Shown here: positions 25,130-34,951 of the stretch, piece after piece
Numbering within the stretch: position 1 is the stretch's first letter
Layout of the letters: every line of letters begins with the position of its first letter
Assembly: GCF_009910365.1 (NCBI RefSeq)
Contig: NZ_CP036423.1
Location: forward strand, 1,178,001 to 1,242,000
Direction of reading: 5' to 3'
DNA: 64,000 bases
From: Aequoribacter fuscus
GTDB taxonomy: Bacteria > Pseudomonadota > Gammaproteobacteria > Pseudomonadales > Halieaceae
Notes under the pieces: model-generated
Seen by the model: the letters and a program-made list of their open reading frames with translations, nothing else
Databases searched by the model: none
What the model was told of the DNA's origin: nothing
Translations under genes and position numbers: made by a program

Positions 25130-27760
25130 ATGCGTGACGCACAACCACAAGCCATTCGTTTGGCCGATTACCAGCCCTCGGCGTTTTCTATTTCGAGCGT
25201 GACGCTTGACTTTGATTTGTACGATGACCGCACCTTTGTTAAATCGACACTCAACCTTACTCGAGAAGGGGTTAAGGACGTGCCTCTGGTGCTTGACGGA
25301 CAGGAGCTGAAACTACTGTCGGTCTCTGTTGACGGGCGAGAGCTCAATAGCGATGAGTATTTGCTCGATACTGATTCTTTAACCATTGGCAGTGTACCCG
25401 ACCACTTTGAGCTACAAATACTCACCGAGATACATCCCGAAACGAATACATCGCTCGAAGGGTTATATCGCTCGCGGACGATGTTTTGCACACAATGTGA
25501 GGCAGAAGGGTTTAGGAAGATTACCTATTATCTTGACCGGCCAGACGTGATGTCAGTATTCACGGTAAGCATTACTGCCGACAGTGAGCGTTACCCCGTG
25601 TTACTGAGCAATGGTAATCGGATTGAGGCTGCGCCACTCGACAACGGTCGCCATCGCGTCGTCTGGCATGATCCTCACAAGAAGCCCGCTTATTTGTTCG
25701 CGTTGGTCGCTGGCGATTTAGCGCATATTGAGGATAGGTTCACGACCGCCTCGGGCGATGCGGTGACCTTGCGTATTTTTGTTGAGCCCAAAGATCTCAA
25801 TAAGTGTGATTTTGCAATGGACGCGCTTAAACGTTCGATGCGTTGGGATGAAGAAGTCTATGGGCGTGAATACGATCTCGAGCTCTTTAATATCGTCGCG
25901 GTGGATGATTTTAATATGGGGGCCATGGAGAACAAGAGCCTAAATATTTTTAACACGTCGGCGGTATTAGCGAGTCCGGATGTCACAACCGATCAAGGCT
26001 ACCAGCGGGTCGAGGCTATTGTGGCACACGAGTATTTTCACAATTGGTCGGGTAACCGAGTCACCTGCCGAGATTGGTTTCAGCTGAGTCTAAAAGAAGG
26101 CTTTACAGTATTCAGAGATAGCCAGTTTTCCTCAGATATGGGGTCTGCCGCGGTTAAGCGAATCGAAGACGTGACCTTGCTCAGAACCGCGCAATTTGCG
26201 GAAGACGCGGGTCCGATGTCGCACCCTGTTCGGCCTGATTCCTACATAGAAATATCGAACTTTTACACGCTAACGGTGTACGAAAAAGGGGCCGAAGTTG
26301 TGCGCATGCTGCACACCTTGTTGGGGCCTGAATTATTTCGTAAAGGCTCCGATTTGTACTTTGATCGGCACGACGGACAGGCGGTTACGTGCGATGACTT
26401 CGTGGCTGCCATGGAAGCTGTTAGCGGGATTGATTTGACGCAGTTTAAGCGCTGGTATTCGCAATCGGGTACGCCCGTAGTGAGAGCGACGGGTTCTTAT
26501 GATGCTGAGAAAAAACGCTATTCGCTCACACTCTCACAAAGCTGTCCTCCTACACCGGGTCAGAGCGTCAAACAGCCGTTCGATATTCCGGTGTTGATGG
26601 GCTTGGTGGGAAGCCGAGGGAATTTAAGCTTCGCTCTCGTGGATACTGCCTCGGAGCAGCGCAGTGATACCGAAGCCCTGTTGCGGCTTACCCAGGCTGA
26701 GCAGACCTTTGAGTTCGACGACGTCGAAGAGCAGCCGGTGCCCGCTTTATTTCGAGGCTTTTCAGCCCCGGTACGAATTCAAGCGGACTGGTCCATTGAC
26801 GATTTACAGCGCTTAATTACCTGCGAAGAAGACGGCTTTTTGCGCTGGGATGCGCTGCAAACATTGGCCTTGCTTGCCGTAGATGAGGCGATCTCGGGTC
26901 GAGAGGAGGCTGCCTTGTCGGCCCTCATCGCCAGTATTCAGGCCATGCTAGAACAGGATGGTGACCGAGCGGTACTCGCCATGAGCTTGATCTTGCCAAG
27001 CGAGAATTATATCGCCGAGGTCCATAGTCAGTCGCACGGTGCAGATCCCATCGCTATTCACACGGCACGAGAGTCCGTTAAAGCCAGCCTAGCGACAGCC
27101 CTTATTGATCGCTTCGAGGTGCTCGCAAATAGTGCTATTGAAGGGGCTTACGCGCCCGAGGGTGCCGCCATTGCCGAGCGCGCCTTGCGTCTGACGGCTC
27201 TGGACTACCTGCGGCTTGTGCAGCCCGAAAAAGCCGCCGATATTGCGGTAAGTCTACTAGAAAAATCCGATAACTTAACGGATCGGCTAGGTGCCTTACG
27301 CACCTTAGGCGCGGTGGGGGGCAAGCGTGCTGAGGTGGCTTTTGATGCGTTTTATCGGCGTTTTGCCGATGAACCCCTGGTGGTTAACCAATGGTTCCAA
27401 ATACAAGCGATGAACCCCTATGGTGACGCGTTGGCCCGCGTCACACGTTTGCTCGCTCACCCAGCGTACGATAACTTGAACCCGAATAAGATCCGCTCGG
27501 TAGTGGGGGCTTTTTGTTCAGCCAACCCCGTTCAGTTTCATGCGGCGTCGGGGCAGGGCTATGCGCTCTTGGCCGATGTGGTAATCGATTTAAACAAGAA
27601 GAACCCGCAAATTGCGGCGCGTTTGCTGGCGCCGTTGACGAAGTGGCGCAATTACCCCAAGTACGCCCAGCGCATGAAAGTAGAGCTAGAGCGCATTGCC
27701 GCACAAGAGAATTTGTCGAAAGATGTCTTTGAGGTCGTGTCTAAGTCACTGGCCTCATAA
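25130..27760 (+). CDS. pepN: Aminopeptidase N
   Basis: An 876-aa M1-family zinc aminopeptidase, matching the E. coli PepN length and order. The exopeptidase motif GAMEN (MGAMENKSLNIFN) is at about residue 263. The zinc motif HEYFHNWSGN comes next, with its third ligand in LKEGFTVFRD. The TVYEKGAEVVRM segment contains the transition-state tyrosine. The C-terminal half is the helical superdomain. It removes N-terminal residues from peptides in the cytoplasm. AGGAG precedes ATG. It ends the lipA-to-pepN run and converges on batD. Confidence 0.96.
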   Translation: MRDAQPQAIRLADYQPSAFSISSVTLDFDLYDDRTFVKSTLNLTREGVKDVPLVLDGQELKLLSVSVDGRELNSDEYLLDTDSLTIGSVPDHFELQILTEIHPETNTSLEGLYRSRTMFCTQCEAEGFRKITYYLDRPDVMSVFTVSITADSERYPVLLSNGNRIEAAPLDNGRHRVVWHDPHKKPAYLFALVAGDLAHIEDRFTTASGDAVTLRIFVEPKDLNKCDFAMDALKRSMRWDEEVYGREYDLELFNIVAVDDFNMGAMENKSLNIFNTSAVLASPDVTTDQGYQRVEAIVAHEYFHNWSGNRVTCRDWFQLSLKEGFTVFRDSQFSSDMGSAAVKRIEDVTLLRTAQFAEDAGPMSHPVRPDSYIEISNFYTLTVYEKGAEVVRMLHTLLGPELFRKGSDLYFDRHDGQAVTCDDFVAAMEAVSGIDLTQFKRWYSQSGTPVVRATGSYDAEKKRYSLTLSQSCPPTPGQSVKQPFDIPVLMGLVGSRGNLSFALVDTASEQRSDTEALLRLTQAEQTFEFDDVEEQPVPALFRGFSAPVRIQADWSIDDLQRLITCEEDGFLRWDALQTLALLAVDEAISGREEAALSALIASIQAMLEQDGDRAVLAMSLILPSENYIAEVHSQSHGADPIAIHTARESVKASLATALIDRFEVLANSAIEGAYAPEGAAIAERALRLTALDYLRLVQPEKAADIAVSLLEKSDNLTDRLGALRTLGAVGGKRAEVAFDAFYRRFADEPLVVNQWFQIQAMNPYGDALARVTRLLAHPAYDNLNPNKIRSVVGAFCSANPVQFHAASGQGYALLADVVIDLNKKNPQIAARLLAPLTKWRNYPKYAQRMKVELERIAAQENLSKDVFEVVSKSLAS

Positions 27761-27767
27761 AGCGGGT

Positions 27768-27799
27768 GCATCGCAGCGCAAGGGTATGCGCTGCGATGC
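27768..27799. terminator. 13-bp perfect hairpin between convergent pepN and batD
   Basis: GCATCGCAGCGCA (27768-27780) pairs perfectly with TGCGCTGCGATGC (27787-27799) around a 6-base loop. It starts 8 bases after the pepN stop and ends 5 bases before the batD stop. No T-run follows on either strand. It probably protects or separates the two messages. Confidence 0.6.
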
Positions 27800-27804
27800 G
27801 AGTA

Positions 27805-29526
27805 TTAACTGGGGTACAAAGCCAGGGGATCAGTGCTTTGCCCTGACTGCTGCAACTGTTGCAGGGCCTGCCGCTGCTCTCTGAGGCGTTGAGCGAGCTC
27901 CGAGCCTTTCCAAACTTGGGGGTTCGCACTGTACTGTGTTTCTAATAGTCCCTGTATCGCGTGCTCGAGCTCGCTTGAGTTGACGGATTTCCCCAGACCT
28001 TCGAGCGTGAGGCCCGGCTGGGTCTGGCTCAATGTGGTCGCTAAGTAGTGTAGGTGCTGTATACAGCTGCCTGCGTCATTGTTTCGCGCGGCGTTGATCG
28101 CATTTTGCAAGGGGCTATCGGTAACAGAGATCTTGGGTTGACTGGGCGTGTTGCTCGAGTGTCTTCGACGCGCGAGCGCCCAGGCAAGGGTGGTCAGCCA
28201 TAAGCAGGCCAGAGCGGCACTGACCCACTGCCATACCTCGGTATTGTTGGGCGCAAGGGTCGGTGGTTCTTCTGAGCCTACGGTGTCACTCAGCGCTTGA
28301 TCTCGCGTTGGAGGTGGCGCCATGATGAAGGCATCTCGGGGCCGTTCACCCGCGGGCTCTTGATCGGCCCTGGGCAGAACTTGCAGTGTCCGCGACGGTA
28401 AGACTGCCGCATCCAGTGTGTTGGTTTTACTGTTCCAGAAAGCAACACGGATCTCTGGCAGAGTAATAGGCCCAGGTGTTGATGCAATAATAGCGGTGCT
28501 TTCTATGCGCTCACCCTGAAGATTGTCGCGACTTTCTTGATCGCGAATAACGGGTTGGTCGGGGTAGGTCTTCAGTTGAGCGGGCAGGCTTTGTGGCACG
28601 GGAGGCAGCTGGACGCCTTGTACGCCTTGACCTGACAACGTGATCGTCCGCGTCAGCGCTTGGCCGGCGGTAATGTCTGTGACAGCGTCGAGGCTATCGG
28701 TAAGCGTAACTTGCTCAGCGACGAGCCAGGGTGCATCGCTGGGGTAGTTGTAGGGTATGGGCTTGACCTCGATCGTAAGAGGCTCGGTATTCCGTGTTAA
28801 CAAACGTCCCGAACGAGAACGCGAAAATAGGCCGCCACCGCCCACAATTTCGCGGCCACTCAGACGTAAACTTGGAATAATCAGTGTCCCGGAACGCTCT
28901 GGGAAGATAGCGTAACGCAGCTCGTGAATAATCCATGGCTTACCGGCAATAGTGCGTTGGAAGGTTTGCTGCTCGAGCGTATGAACATACGCGTTTTCGA
29001 TGTTGAGCTCCGAAACATTCAGATCATCGAGGTTGATCGCACGTTCAATCGTTACCGTCAAGTGCAACTGACCCTGCACGTAGACCGCTCGTTGGTCGAC
29101 TTCGGCGCGAAAGTTAAGGGTCGAGTCGCCGCTTGTCGCCACCACGGGTGGTCCGACTTCGACACGAATTGCTTGAGTGCGATCAGCGCCCGCTTGAAGT
29201 GGTGGAATTTGTAAGTTGCCCTGGCGCTTCGGGGTGATATCTAAGCGCAGCGTGACTGAGCGAGACATTGCTCCGTTAATAATCTGCATGTTACTCGAAC
29301 TCGACTGGCCTAATACCTCGAAGTTCTGCTCTAGAGGCGTCAGGTCGATTTGCTTCAGATCGTTAGAACCGTCGGAGCTGATCGTGAGCGCCACGATGTC
29401 TCCCAAGGCGAGCTGGGCGCGATCTAGGCGTGCCTCGACCGCTGCCTGGGTTAACGCGCTGAGCAGCAACAAACAGAGGCTGGTGACCCACAGAAGGGGT
29501 GTGTCGTTACCAAATCTTTTTGTCAT
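27805..29526 (-). CDS. batD: BatD-like oxygen-tolerance protein
   Basis: A 573-aa protein with an N-terminal signal peptide (about residues 1-29) and a long periplasmic region of beta-sandwich repeats. It has one transmembrane segment near residues 430-450 (WQWVSAALACLWLTTLAWAL) and a short cytoplasmic tail, the BatD architecture. Bat proteins are linked to aerotolerance and envelope stress, but the mechanism is not settled. ATG 29526 lies inside the end of batB, a 20-base overlap. A longer frame from 29997 only reads batB's Gln-rich tail in another register. It is the last gene of the moxR-bat operon. Confidence 0.85.
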   Translation of the reverse strand: MTKRFGNDTPLLWVTSLCLLLLSALTQAAVEARLDRAQLALGDIVALTISSDGSNDLKQIDLTPLEQNFEVLGQSSSSNMQIINGAMSRSVTLRLDITPKRQGNLQIPPLQAGADRTQAIRVEVGPPVVATSGDSTLNFRAEVDQRAVYVQGQLHLTVTIERAINLDDLNVSELNIENAYVHTLEQQTFQRTIAGKPWIIHELRYAIFPERSGTLIIPSLRLSGREIVGGGGLFSRSRSGRLLTRNTEPLTIEVKPIPYNYPSDAPWLVAEQVTLTDSLDAVTDITAGQALTRTITLSGQGVQGVQLPPVPQSLPAQLKTYPDQPVIRDQESRDNLQGERIESTAIIASTPGPITLPEIRVAFWNSKTNTLDAAVLPSRTLQVLPRADQEPAGERPRDAFIMAPPPTRDQALSDTVGSEEPPTLAPNNTEVWQWVSAALACLWLTTLAWALARRRHSSNTPSQPKISVTDSPLQNAINAARNNDAGSCIQHLHYLATTLSQTQPGLTLEGLGKSVNSSELEHAIQGLLETQYSANPQVWKGSELAQRLREQRQALQQLQQSGQSTDPLALYPS

Positions 29527-31378
29527 TTCTTGGCCTGTCTTGAGTTTGACGTCGTTCACTTTCGTAGCGGAATTTTTCACGCAGCAAGCCTGAAGGGTCA
29601 TCTTCGATGCGTCGTATCCATTGCTCCATCGCCTGCTGCTGCTCCTGGTTCTCGCGCGCTTCTTGAATGGCTTGTTGGGCCATGGCCTGCTGCTGTTCAT
29701 CGATCGATTCTTGACCGGCTGCGGCTTGCTGGTCAGCCTGTTCCTGACTGTCTTGTGCTTCGCCGTGTTGTTGCTGATTTTGTGCCTGAGCCTCTTCTTG
29801 CTGTTTGTCTTGCTCAGGGTTTGAGGCTTGCTCAGAGGCGTCACTGGCGCCGGATTCGCTCTCGGAGTTTTGTTCTTGGTTTTGTTCTTGCCCACCCGAA
29901 TTTGCTTCAGTTTCTGAGTTGTTTTGATCTTGCTGTGACTGTGATCCGTCGCCTTGCTGATCCATGTCTTGGCTCTGTTGTTGCTGCTCTTGATCAAGTA
30001 GCTGTTGGATAAGATCTCGGTTGAACACAGCGTCTTCGGTTTCTTGCAATGCGATTGATTGGTTGTAAGCCTCTAAGGCGGCCTCCAGCTCGCCTGCCCT
30101 CGCTCGTGCGTTACCGAGGTTGTACCAATCGGTGGCTGAGTTCGCCTCAAGTGCTTCAAATCGAGCTTTGGCTTGATCATGATCCTCGGCTTGGTACGCG
30201 GCAATGGCTGCCCATCTTGGGTCTTCAAAGAGCTCAGCTGCGGCCGCTGGGTCCTTGGGCAGAAGCTCTGCCGCGCGTTGGTTGGGTGTCTTCCACAACG
30301 ATTGCCAATCTTGCGCTTGCACCTGTGAGGGGTGTGACAGAGTCGCGCACGAGGCGATGAGTACGAGACCAGCAAGGCGGCCGCTGGGGTTGCGCAGAAA
30401 CTGAATTAACATAACCAAGAGCCAAGGAATAACCAGCCAAAAGCCCGCGTCAGCCCAAGTGTCGGCTTGTCGTTCGATCTCGGTTCGATTCAGGTCTTCG
30501 ACCGACCCCATAAAATCTACCGCCGCTTGGACGTCGGCATCATCTAAGGTCAGATGAGTAAACAATCCACCCTGGCGTGTGGTGAAATCTCGTAGTCGCG
30601 TTATGGGCACGGACGGGACCACGATCTCCGAATTCTGGTCCCGCAAAAAACCGCCGTTGCCTAGAGGAATAGGTGCGCCGGCCTGTGTGCCGATTGCCAT
30701 TGTGGCCAAGCGAATCCCTGCAGTTTCTAGCCAATCGGAAAGCTCGCTCACCTGATGGGTTTCGATGTCATCGGTCAGCCAAAGAATGCTCCCACCCGGT
30801 ACGCCAGAGGAGCTCAGTAAGGCTTTGGCGCGCACAAAAGCGTCGATAGGGTCACTCCCTGGAACCGGCATCATGCCTGGATTAAGCGCCGGAATTAGAT
30901 TTTCGATGGTTCCCAAATCGTCGGTGAGAGGGGTGACAACATGAGCCTCGCCTGCGTAGGCAACCAAAGCGACCTGCGTGTCCTGAGGTAAGCTCAAAAG
31001 ATCTCGAATTTTTTGTTTGGCTTTGACGATCCGGGAGGGCTGTGTGTCCTCGGCGTACATGGAGTAGCTCAGATCCAACACAACAACGTAAGCCGCTTTT
31101 TGCTGTGATACCGGTACTGGGGTTTGTTCCCAAGAGGGGCCTGCCGCACCAACGATGGCAATGAGCCAAGCTAGCCCCAACAATTTAGCGGTGTGCTGAG
31201 TTTTTTGTTGATGCGCGCCAGAGTGTAAGTGCACCAGCAAATGCGGAGCGATAATGTTAGACCAGGCACTGCGCTGGCTCCTTTGTCGCCACAACAGGGC
31301 CACAAAAAACGCGGTGGGTAGCAGTAACCACAGCCACTCGGGCCGCAAAAAATGCACCTCAGGCAGGTTCATTGGCAT
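29507..31378 (-). CDS. batB: BatB/BatC-type protein: VWA domain fused to TPR and Gln-rich tail
   Basis: A 623-aa protein. Two N-terminal membrane helices flank residues 10-75. A von Willebrand A domain at about 90-290 carries the MIDAS motif DLSYSMYAED. A third helix lies near 310-350. A TPR-like region at about 395-460 follows (DWYNLGNARARAGELEAALEAYNQSI), then a low-complexity Gln/Glu/Ser tail at about 470-600. In many genomes the VWA (BatB) and TPR (BatC) parts are separate genes, and here they form one chain. It overlaps batA by 20 bases upstream and batD by 20 downstream, so the operon is tightly coupled. Confidence 0.88.
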   Translation of the reverse strand: MPMNLPEVHFLRPEWLWLLLPTAFFVALLWRQRSQRSAWSNIIAPHLLVHLHSGAHQQKTQHTAKLLGLAWLIAIVGAAGPSWEQTPVPVSQQKAAYVVVLDLSYSMYAEDTQPSRIVKAKQKIRDLLSLPQDTQVALVAYAGEAHVVTPLTDDLGTIENLIPALNPGMMPVPGSDPIDAFVRAKALLSSSGVPGGSILWLTDDIETHQVSELSDWLETAGIRLATMAIGTQAGAPIPLGNGGFLRDQNSEIVVPSVPITRLRDFTTRQGGLFTHLTLDDADVQAAVDFMGSVEDLNRTEIERQADTWADAGFWLVIPWLLVMLIQFLRNPSGRLAGLVLIASCATLSHPSQVQAQDWQSLWKTPNQRAAELLPKDPAAAAELFEDPRWAAIAAYQAEDHDQAKARFEALEANSATDWYNLGNARARAGELEAALEAYNQSIALQETEDAVFNRDLIQQLLDQEQQQQSQDMDQQGDGSQSQQDQNNSETEANSGGQEQNQEQNSESESGASDASEQASNPEQDKQQEEAQAQNQQQHGEAQDSQEQADQQAAAGQESIDEQQQAMAQQAIQEARENQEQQQAMEQWIRRIEDDPSGLLREKFRYESERRQTQDRPRNDKKIW

Positions 31379-32378
31379 CTCCTTTGAGAGCGGCCTGCAA
31401 ATTGCTTTGGCGTAGTAGCCAGATTACGCTGAATAGCCAAGCGACGCCGAGTGGCCAGTGCAGCATAGACTGCTGAGGGCGATAGGTCGCTCCGTCGGTT
31501 TGGGTGGGCTCAAGTAAATCCAGCAAGTCGTAAATTTTAGCTAGCTCGTCCGGTGACCGTGCGCGAAAATAGCGCCCACCGGTAGATTCGGCCATGGCCG
31601 ACAGGGTTTCTTCATCAAGCTCAGCTGATGGGTTAACCCGACGGTTGCCAAATAAACTCGGGACGAGCATTTCGTCGGCACCAATACCAATGGTGTAGAC
31701 CTTCACGCCGTAATTGGCGGCTAGCGCCGTGGCATCTAATGGGTCGACGCTGGAGGCGGTGTCTTGGCCATCGGTCAGCAAGATGACCACTCGATCGCCG
31801 TCTTCTTTATCGCGAAGGCGTTTTACCGCAAGGCCCAAGGCATCGCCGATGGCGGTTTCACTGCCGGCAAAGCCGATTTGAGCCTCCGATAGAAATTGCT
31901 TCACGGTGTCGCGATCAAAGCTCAAGGGCGACTGCATGTAGGCTCTGCTGCCAAATAAAATTAAGCCGACTCGATCGCCCTCTCGACGCTCGATAAACTC
32001 GGCTCCGATATCGCGCACTGCATCAATACGACGCACCGCCTGATTGGCGATAACCATGTCTTCGACGCGCATGCTGCCCGAAATGTCCACCGCTAAGAGG
32101 AGGTCTCGTCCGCTTTGTGGTAGTAAGATAGGTTCGCCTATCCAGTGGGGGCGTGCCAGTGCAAGCACCAGAGCGCTCCAAATGAGAAACTGCAGCCAAA
32201 AATTGCCTCGTTGAAACAAAGAGCGGGGTCCGCGAGACGCGTTACCGAGCGACTGCCAGAGTCGAAATTGTGGTACCCAAAGGGCCGTCTCTTGCGAGGT
32301 TTCACGCGATCGCAGAAAAACCAGCAAAACCGGTAGAGGAAGTAGTGCCAATGCCCATGGCCAAGTCCACTCAAGCAT
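31359..32378 (-). CDS. batA: BatA-like VWA membrane protein
   Basis: A 339-aa protein with N-terminal helices at about residues 5-25 and 55-75, a VWA domain at about 85-285 and a C-terminal helix near 305-325. The MIDAS motif is intact (AVDISGSM, with the distal threonine in GSETA and the aspartate in LLTDGQD). BatA usually pairs with BatB in the inner membrane. Its 3' end overlaps batB by 20 bases, and its start overlaps the DUF4381 gene by 8. Confidence 0.88.
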   Translation of the reverse strand: MLEWTWPWALALLPLPVLLVFLRSRETSQETALWVPQFRLWQSLGNASRGPRSLFQRGNFWLQFLIWSALVLALARPHWIGEPILLPQSGRDLLLAVDISGSMRVEDMVIANQAVRRIDAVRDIGAEFIERREGDRVGLILFGSRAYMQSPLSFDRDTVKQFLSEAQIGFAGSETAIGDALGLAVKRLRDKEDGDRVVILLTDGQDTASSVDPLDATALAANYGVKVYTIGIGADEMLVPSLFGNRRVNPSAELDEETLSAMAESTGGRYFRARSPDELAKIYDLLDLLEPTQTDGATYRPQQSMLHWPLGVAWLFSVIWLLRQSNLQAALKGDANEPA

Positions 32379-32865
32379 AATGTCGCCCCTTATGCCCCGC
32401 TAACCAGCGCTCGCAGTCTGTGAGTGTCGCTTCTCGGTTCGCCCACAGTAGATCCTGGTTTCCCGAGTAGACCTGCCACGTAAAGTCGAACTGGCAGGCG
32501 TTTTGATCTCGTTTCCGAGTGGTGTTTTGCAGCCAGGCTTGCCAACGTTTGCCCGTCAGAGAGGCAATGGTCGTATCCTGTTGGTAGTGCAGAGCGACGG
32601 CTTTTAACAGAGCGTTTATCGCAACTACCGCGTCTTGACTGCTCTCGCGGTCGCCCCAGCGGTTGGTAATCTTGCGCAGCTCCGCTCGTGCTTGCCGCAA
32701 CACCGCGCGGCGTTGGTGGTAGCGGTACAAAGCCATGAGCACTAGGATCAATACGATAACGATGAGGCTTGCCAATATCCACCAGCCCGGCGCCAGCGGC
32801 CAGCTGAAGTCTGCTGCCGGTAGGTGTAGTGGGCGCAGCTGTGCTAGGGGATCCTGCGGATTCAT
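32371..32865 (-). CDS. DUF4381 membrane protein of the moxR-bat operon
   Basis: A 164-aa protein with one transmembrane helix (about residues 27-50, WWILASLIVIVLILVLMAL) and a basic cytoplasmic helical domain. DUF4381 genes sit regularly between DUF58 and batA in proteobacteria. Their role is unknown. ATG 32865 overlaps the DUF58 stop in an ATGA arrangement, which fixes the start. A 29-codon upstream extension reads the end of DUF58 out of frame. Confidence 0.8.
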   Translation of the reverse strand: MNPQDPLAQLRPLHLPAADFSWPLAPGWWILASLIVIVLILVLMALYRYHQRRAVLRQARAELRKITNRWGDRESSQDAVVAINALLKAVALHYQQDTTIASLTGKRWQAWLQNTTRKRDQNACQFDFTWQVYSGNQDLLWANREATLTDCERWLAGHKGRHYA

Positions 32866-33809
32866 CGACGTGCTCCAAACAAGGGCTGTAGCACCGCCAT
32901 CACGGCGTCGGTAGTTTTCGCTTCGATGAGCGGAATGGCCGTTTTCAAACAATCGGTGCGCAGGGTGTCGAGCCGGTTTTGAAAAGCTTGCACATAGGCT
33001 TCTCGCACTGGCGCGGAGCCCGTGTCGAGCCCCGCTATTGTGTCGCCATCGGTGAATTGGTAGTAGCCCGGAGGCGGTGCCACAGCCTCCATTGGATCGC
33101 TAATCATACAGAGGGTCAGGCGGTTGTGGCGGGCCAAATAACTCAGATGAGGCAGGTGTTGCTGGCTCGCGTAATCGGCGAAATCGCTGATAATAAAAAT
33201 ATGGGTTCCGGGCCGACTGATGCGTCGCAACGCCAGTAGCTGCTCGGTAAAATCCAACCCCGTCGATTTCTTGGACTGGTCAGGCAGGGCTTGATTGAGC
33301 GCCAGTAAGCTTTGAAGAAAGTGCAAAACACTGCTGCGTGACGCTTTGGGGCGGAGTTCGCAGTGTTCGGCTTGTCCCGCGATTAAGCCGCCTATGCGAT
33401 CACCGTTTTCGAGTGCGGCCCAGGCAATCGTGGCAGAAAATTCGGCGGCCCATACGGACTTCATGCAGGTTTGTGACCCGAAGAATAAGCTATTTCGTTG
33501 ATCTACGGCGATAAGCACTGGGCGTTCGCGTTCTTCTTTAAACAATTTGGTGTGAGCGTCGCCAGTCCGTGCCGTCACTCTCCAATCAATAGAACGCACG
33601 TCGTCGCCGGGGTAGTACTTGCGGACCTCATCAAAATCTAAGCCGCGGCCACGACGTGAGCTACTCTGCTGGCCTGCCAGCAGGGCCAGTGCGGGGCTGC
33701 GCGCGTGCAAATTAAGGTTGCGCGCGAGGTATCGAGTTGCGAGCAAAGCATCTAAGTGGCAGTGCGCGCCTTGGGGTGCTCTGCTCGATATTGCTTGAGT
33801 TCGCATCAT
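32862..33809 (-). CDS. DUF58 (VWA-like) protein
   Basis: A 315-aa DUF58 protein with the family core GLDFDEVRKYYPGDDVRSIDW at about residues 57-77 (key residues: Asp58, Arg63, the PGDD turn and the IDW end). A VWA-like second half contains VLIAVDQRNS and ISDFAD. DUF58 proteins accompany MoxR ATPases and are thought to be their clients or adaptors. It overlaps moxR by 4 bases and DUF4381 by 4, giving strict translational coupling. Confidence 0.88.
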   Translation of the reverse strand: MMRTQAISSRAPQGAHCHLDALLATRYLARNLNLHARSPALALLAGQQSSSRRGRGLDFDEVRKYYPGDDVRSIDWRVTARTGDAHTKLFKEERERPVLIAVDQRNSLFFGSQTCMKSVWAAEFSATIAWAALENGDRIGGLIAGQAEHCELRPKASRSSVLHFLQSLLALNQALPDQSKKSTGLDFTEQLLALRRISRPGTHIFIISDFADYASQQHLPHLSYLARHNRLTLCMISDPMEAVAPPPGYYQFTDGDTIAGLDTGSAPVREAYVQAFQNRLDTLRTDCLKTAIPLIEAKTTDAVMAVLQPLFGARR

Positions 33810-34762
33810 CCAATAGGTACTAAGCGCAGGAGTTGCTCAATAATCTTGTCGGTGCCTATGCCATTGGCTTCGGCTTCAAAGCTTTGCAGTATACGATGTC
33901 TCAGCACGTCCGGCGCAATGGCAAGCACGTCTTCAGGGGTAACAAAGTCACGACCCGCTAACCATGCGTGTACTCGTGAACAACGGTCCAAGGCAATCGT
34001 AGCGCGCGGGCTGGCACCAAATTCGATCCACGTTGCAAGCTCTGGCGAGTAAGCACTGGGCTGGCGAGTCGCCATAATCAGTTGGACGATATAGTTCTCG
34101 ACTGCCTCGCTCATGTGCAGTCCAAGTGCTGCATGTCGTGCTTTGAAAATGCTGGCTTGGCTTAACTCAGGCTGCGTTGTGGCAGGGACTCCACTGGCTT
34201 CTTGTCTTGATATCGCCAAGATCTGTCGCTCGGCCTCGGCGTTAGGATAGTCGACTTTAACGTGCATGAGAAAACGGTCGAGCTGCGCCTCTGGGAGTGG
34301 GTAAGTGCCTTCTTGCTCGATTGGGTTTTGTGTTGCCATTACCAAGAACAATTGAGGTAGTGCGTAGGTTTGGCTGCCCACTGAGATCTGGCGTTCGGCC
34401 ATGGCCTCTAGGAGCGCCGACTGCACTTTGGCCGGTGCCCGGTTGATTTCGTCAGCTAGCACAAGGTTGTGGAAAATTGGACCTTGTTGGAACTCGAAGG
34501 TGCCGTCTTGTGGACGATAAATCTCGGTGCCCGTCACGTCGCCGGGTAACAGGTCGGGGGTAAACTGAATCCGATGAAAGTTACCTTCGATACCGTCCGC
34601 AAGGGATTTGATCGCGCGGGTTTTTGCGAGTCCGGGTGCACCCTCTACCAGTAAGTGACCGTCAGCAAGCAGGGCAATGACGAGGCGGTTAACCAAGTGT
34701 GCTTGGCCGACAATTTGCTGTGATAACCAGGTTTCGAGTGCGCGGATTTCCGACTGTGCCAC
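33806..34762 (-). CDS. MoxR-family AAA+ ATPase
   Basis: A 318-aa AAA+ ATPase. Walker A is EGAPGLAKTR, Walker B is LVLADEINRAP, sensor 1 is in MATQNPIEQEG and the C-terminal lid is at about residues 225-310. MoxR ATPases act as chaperones that insert cofactors or mature VWA-domain partners, here DUF58, BatA and BatB. Translation begins at GTG 34762 with GGAGAT upstream. It heads the six-gene minus-strand operon and diverges from the glutamate dehydrogenase gene. Confidence 0.92.
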   Translation of the reverse strand: MAQSEIRALETWLSQQIVGQAHLVNRLVIALLADGHLLVEGAPGLAKTRAIKSLADGIEGNFHRIQFTPDLLPGDVTGTEIYRPQDGTFEFQQGPIFHNLVLADEINRAPAKVQSALLEAMAERQISVGSQTYALPQLFLVMATQNPIEQEGTYPLPEAQLDRFLMHVKVDYPNAEAERQILAISRQEASGVPATTQPELSQASIFKARHAALGLHMSEAVENYIVQLIMATRQPSAYSPELATWIEFGASPRATIALDRCSRVHAWLAGRDFVTPEDVLAIAPDVLRHRILQSFEAEANGIGTDKIIEQLLRLVPIG

Positions 34763-34951
34763 AGTATCTCCTATTTCATGCCTGTGATTTCGGGCGTATT
34801 ATTTCGAAAAGCCCAACCCTGTGCTCGGTTCGTAATGAGCAGGTGTTTGCTATGACTCGTATGTGCCCAGAAAGTTCTTGGTACTATGAGGGCTTAGGGC
34901 CAAAAATCAAGCGCTATCGAGCGAATTGTCGACTAAGGGTAAGGAATTTTT

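Noticed and set aside
29527-29997. 730-aa BatD with a long basic N-terminus
   Set aside because: The first 157 codons read the CAG/CAA-rich tail of batB in another frame, and the signal peptide starts at ATG 29526.
29621-30404. Several plus-strand hydrophobic or Arg-rich frames inside batB
   Set aside because: They are mirror products of the Gln-rich low-complexity coding sequence on the other strand.
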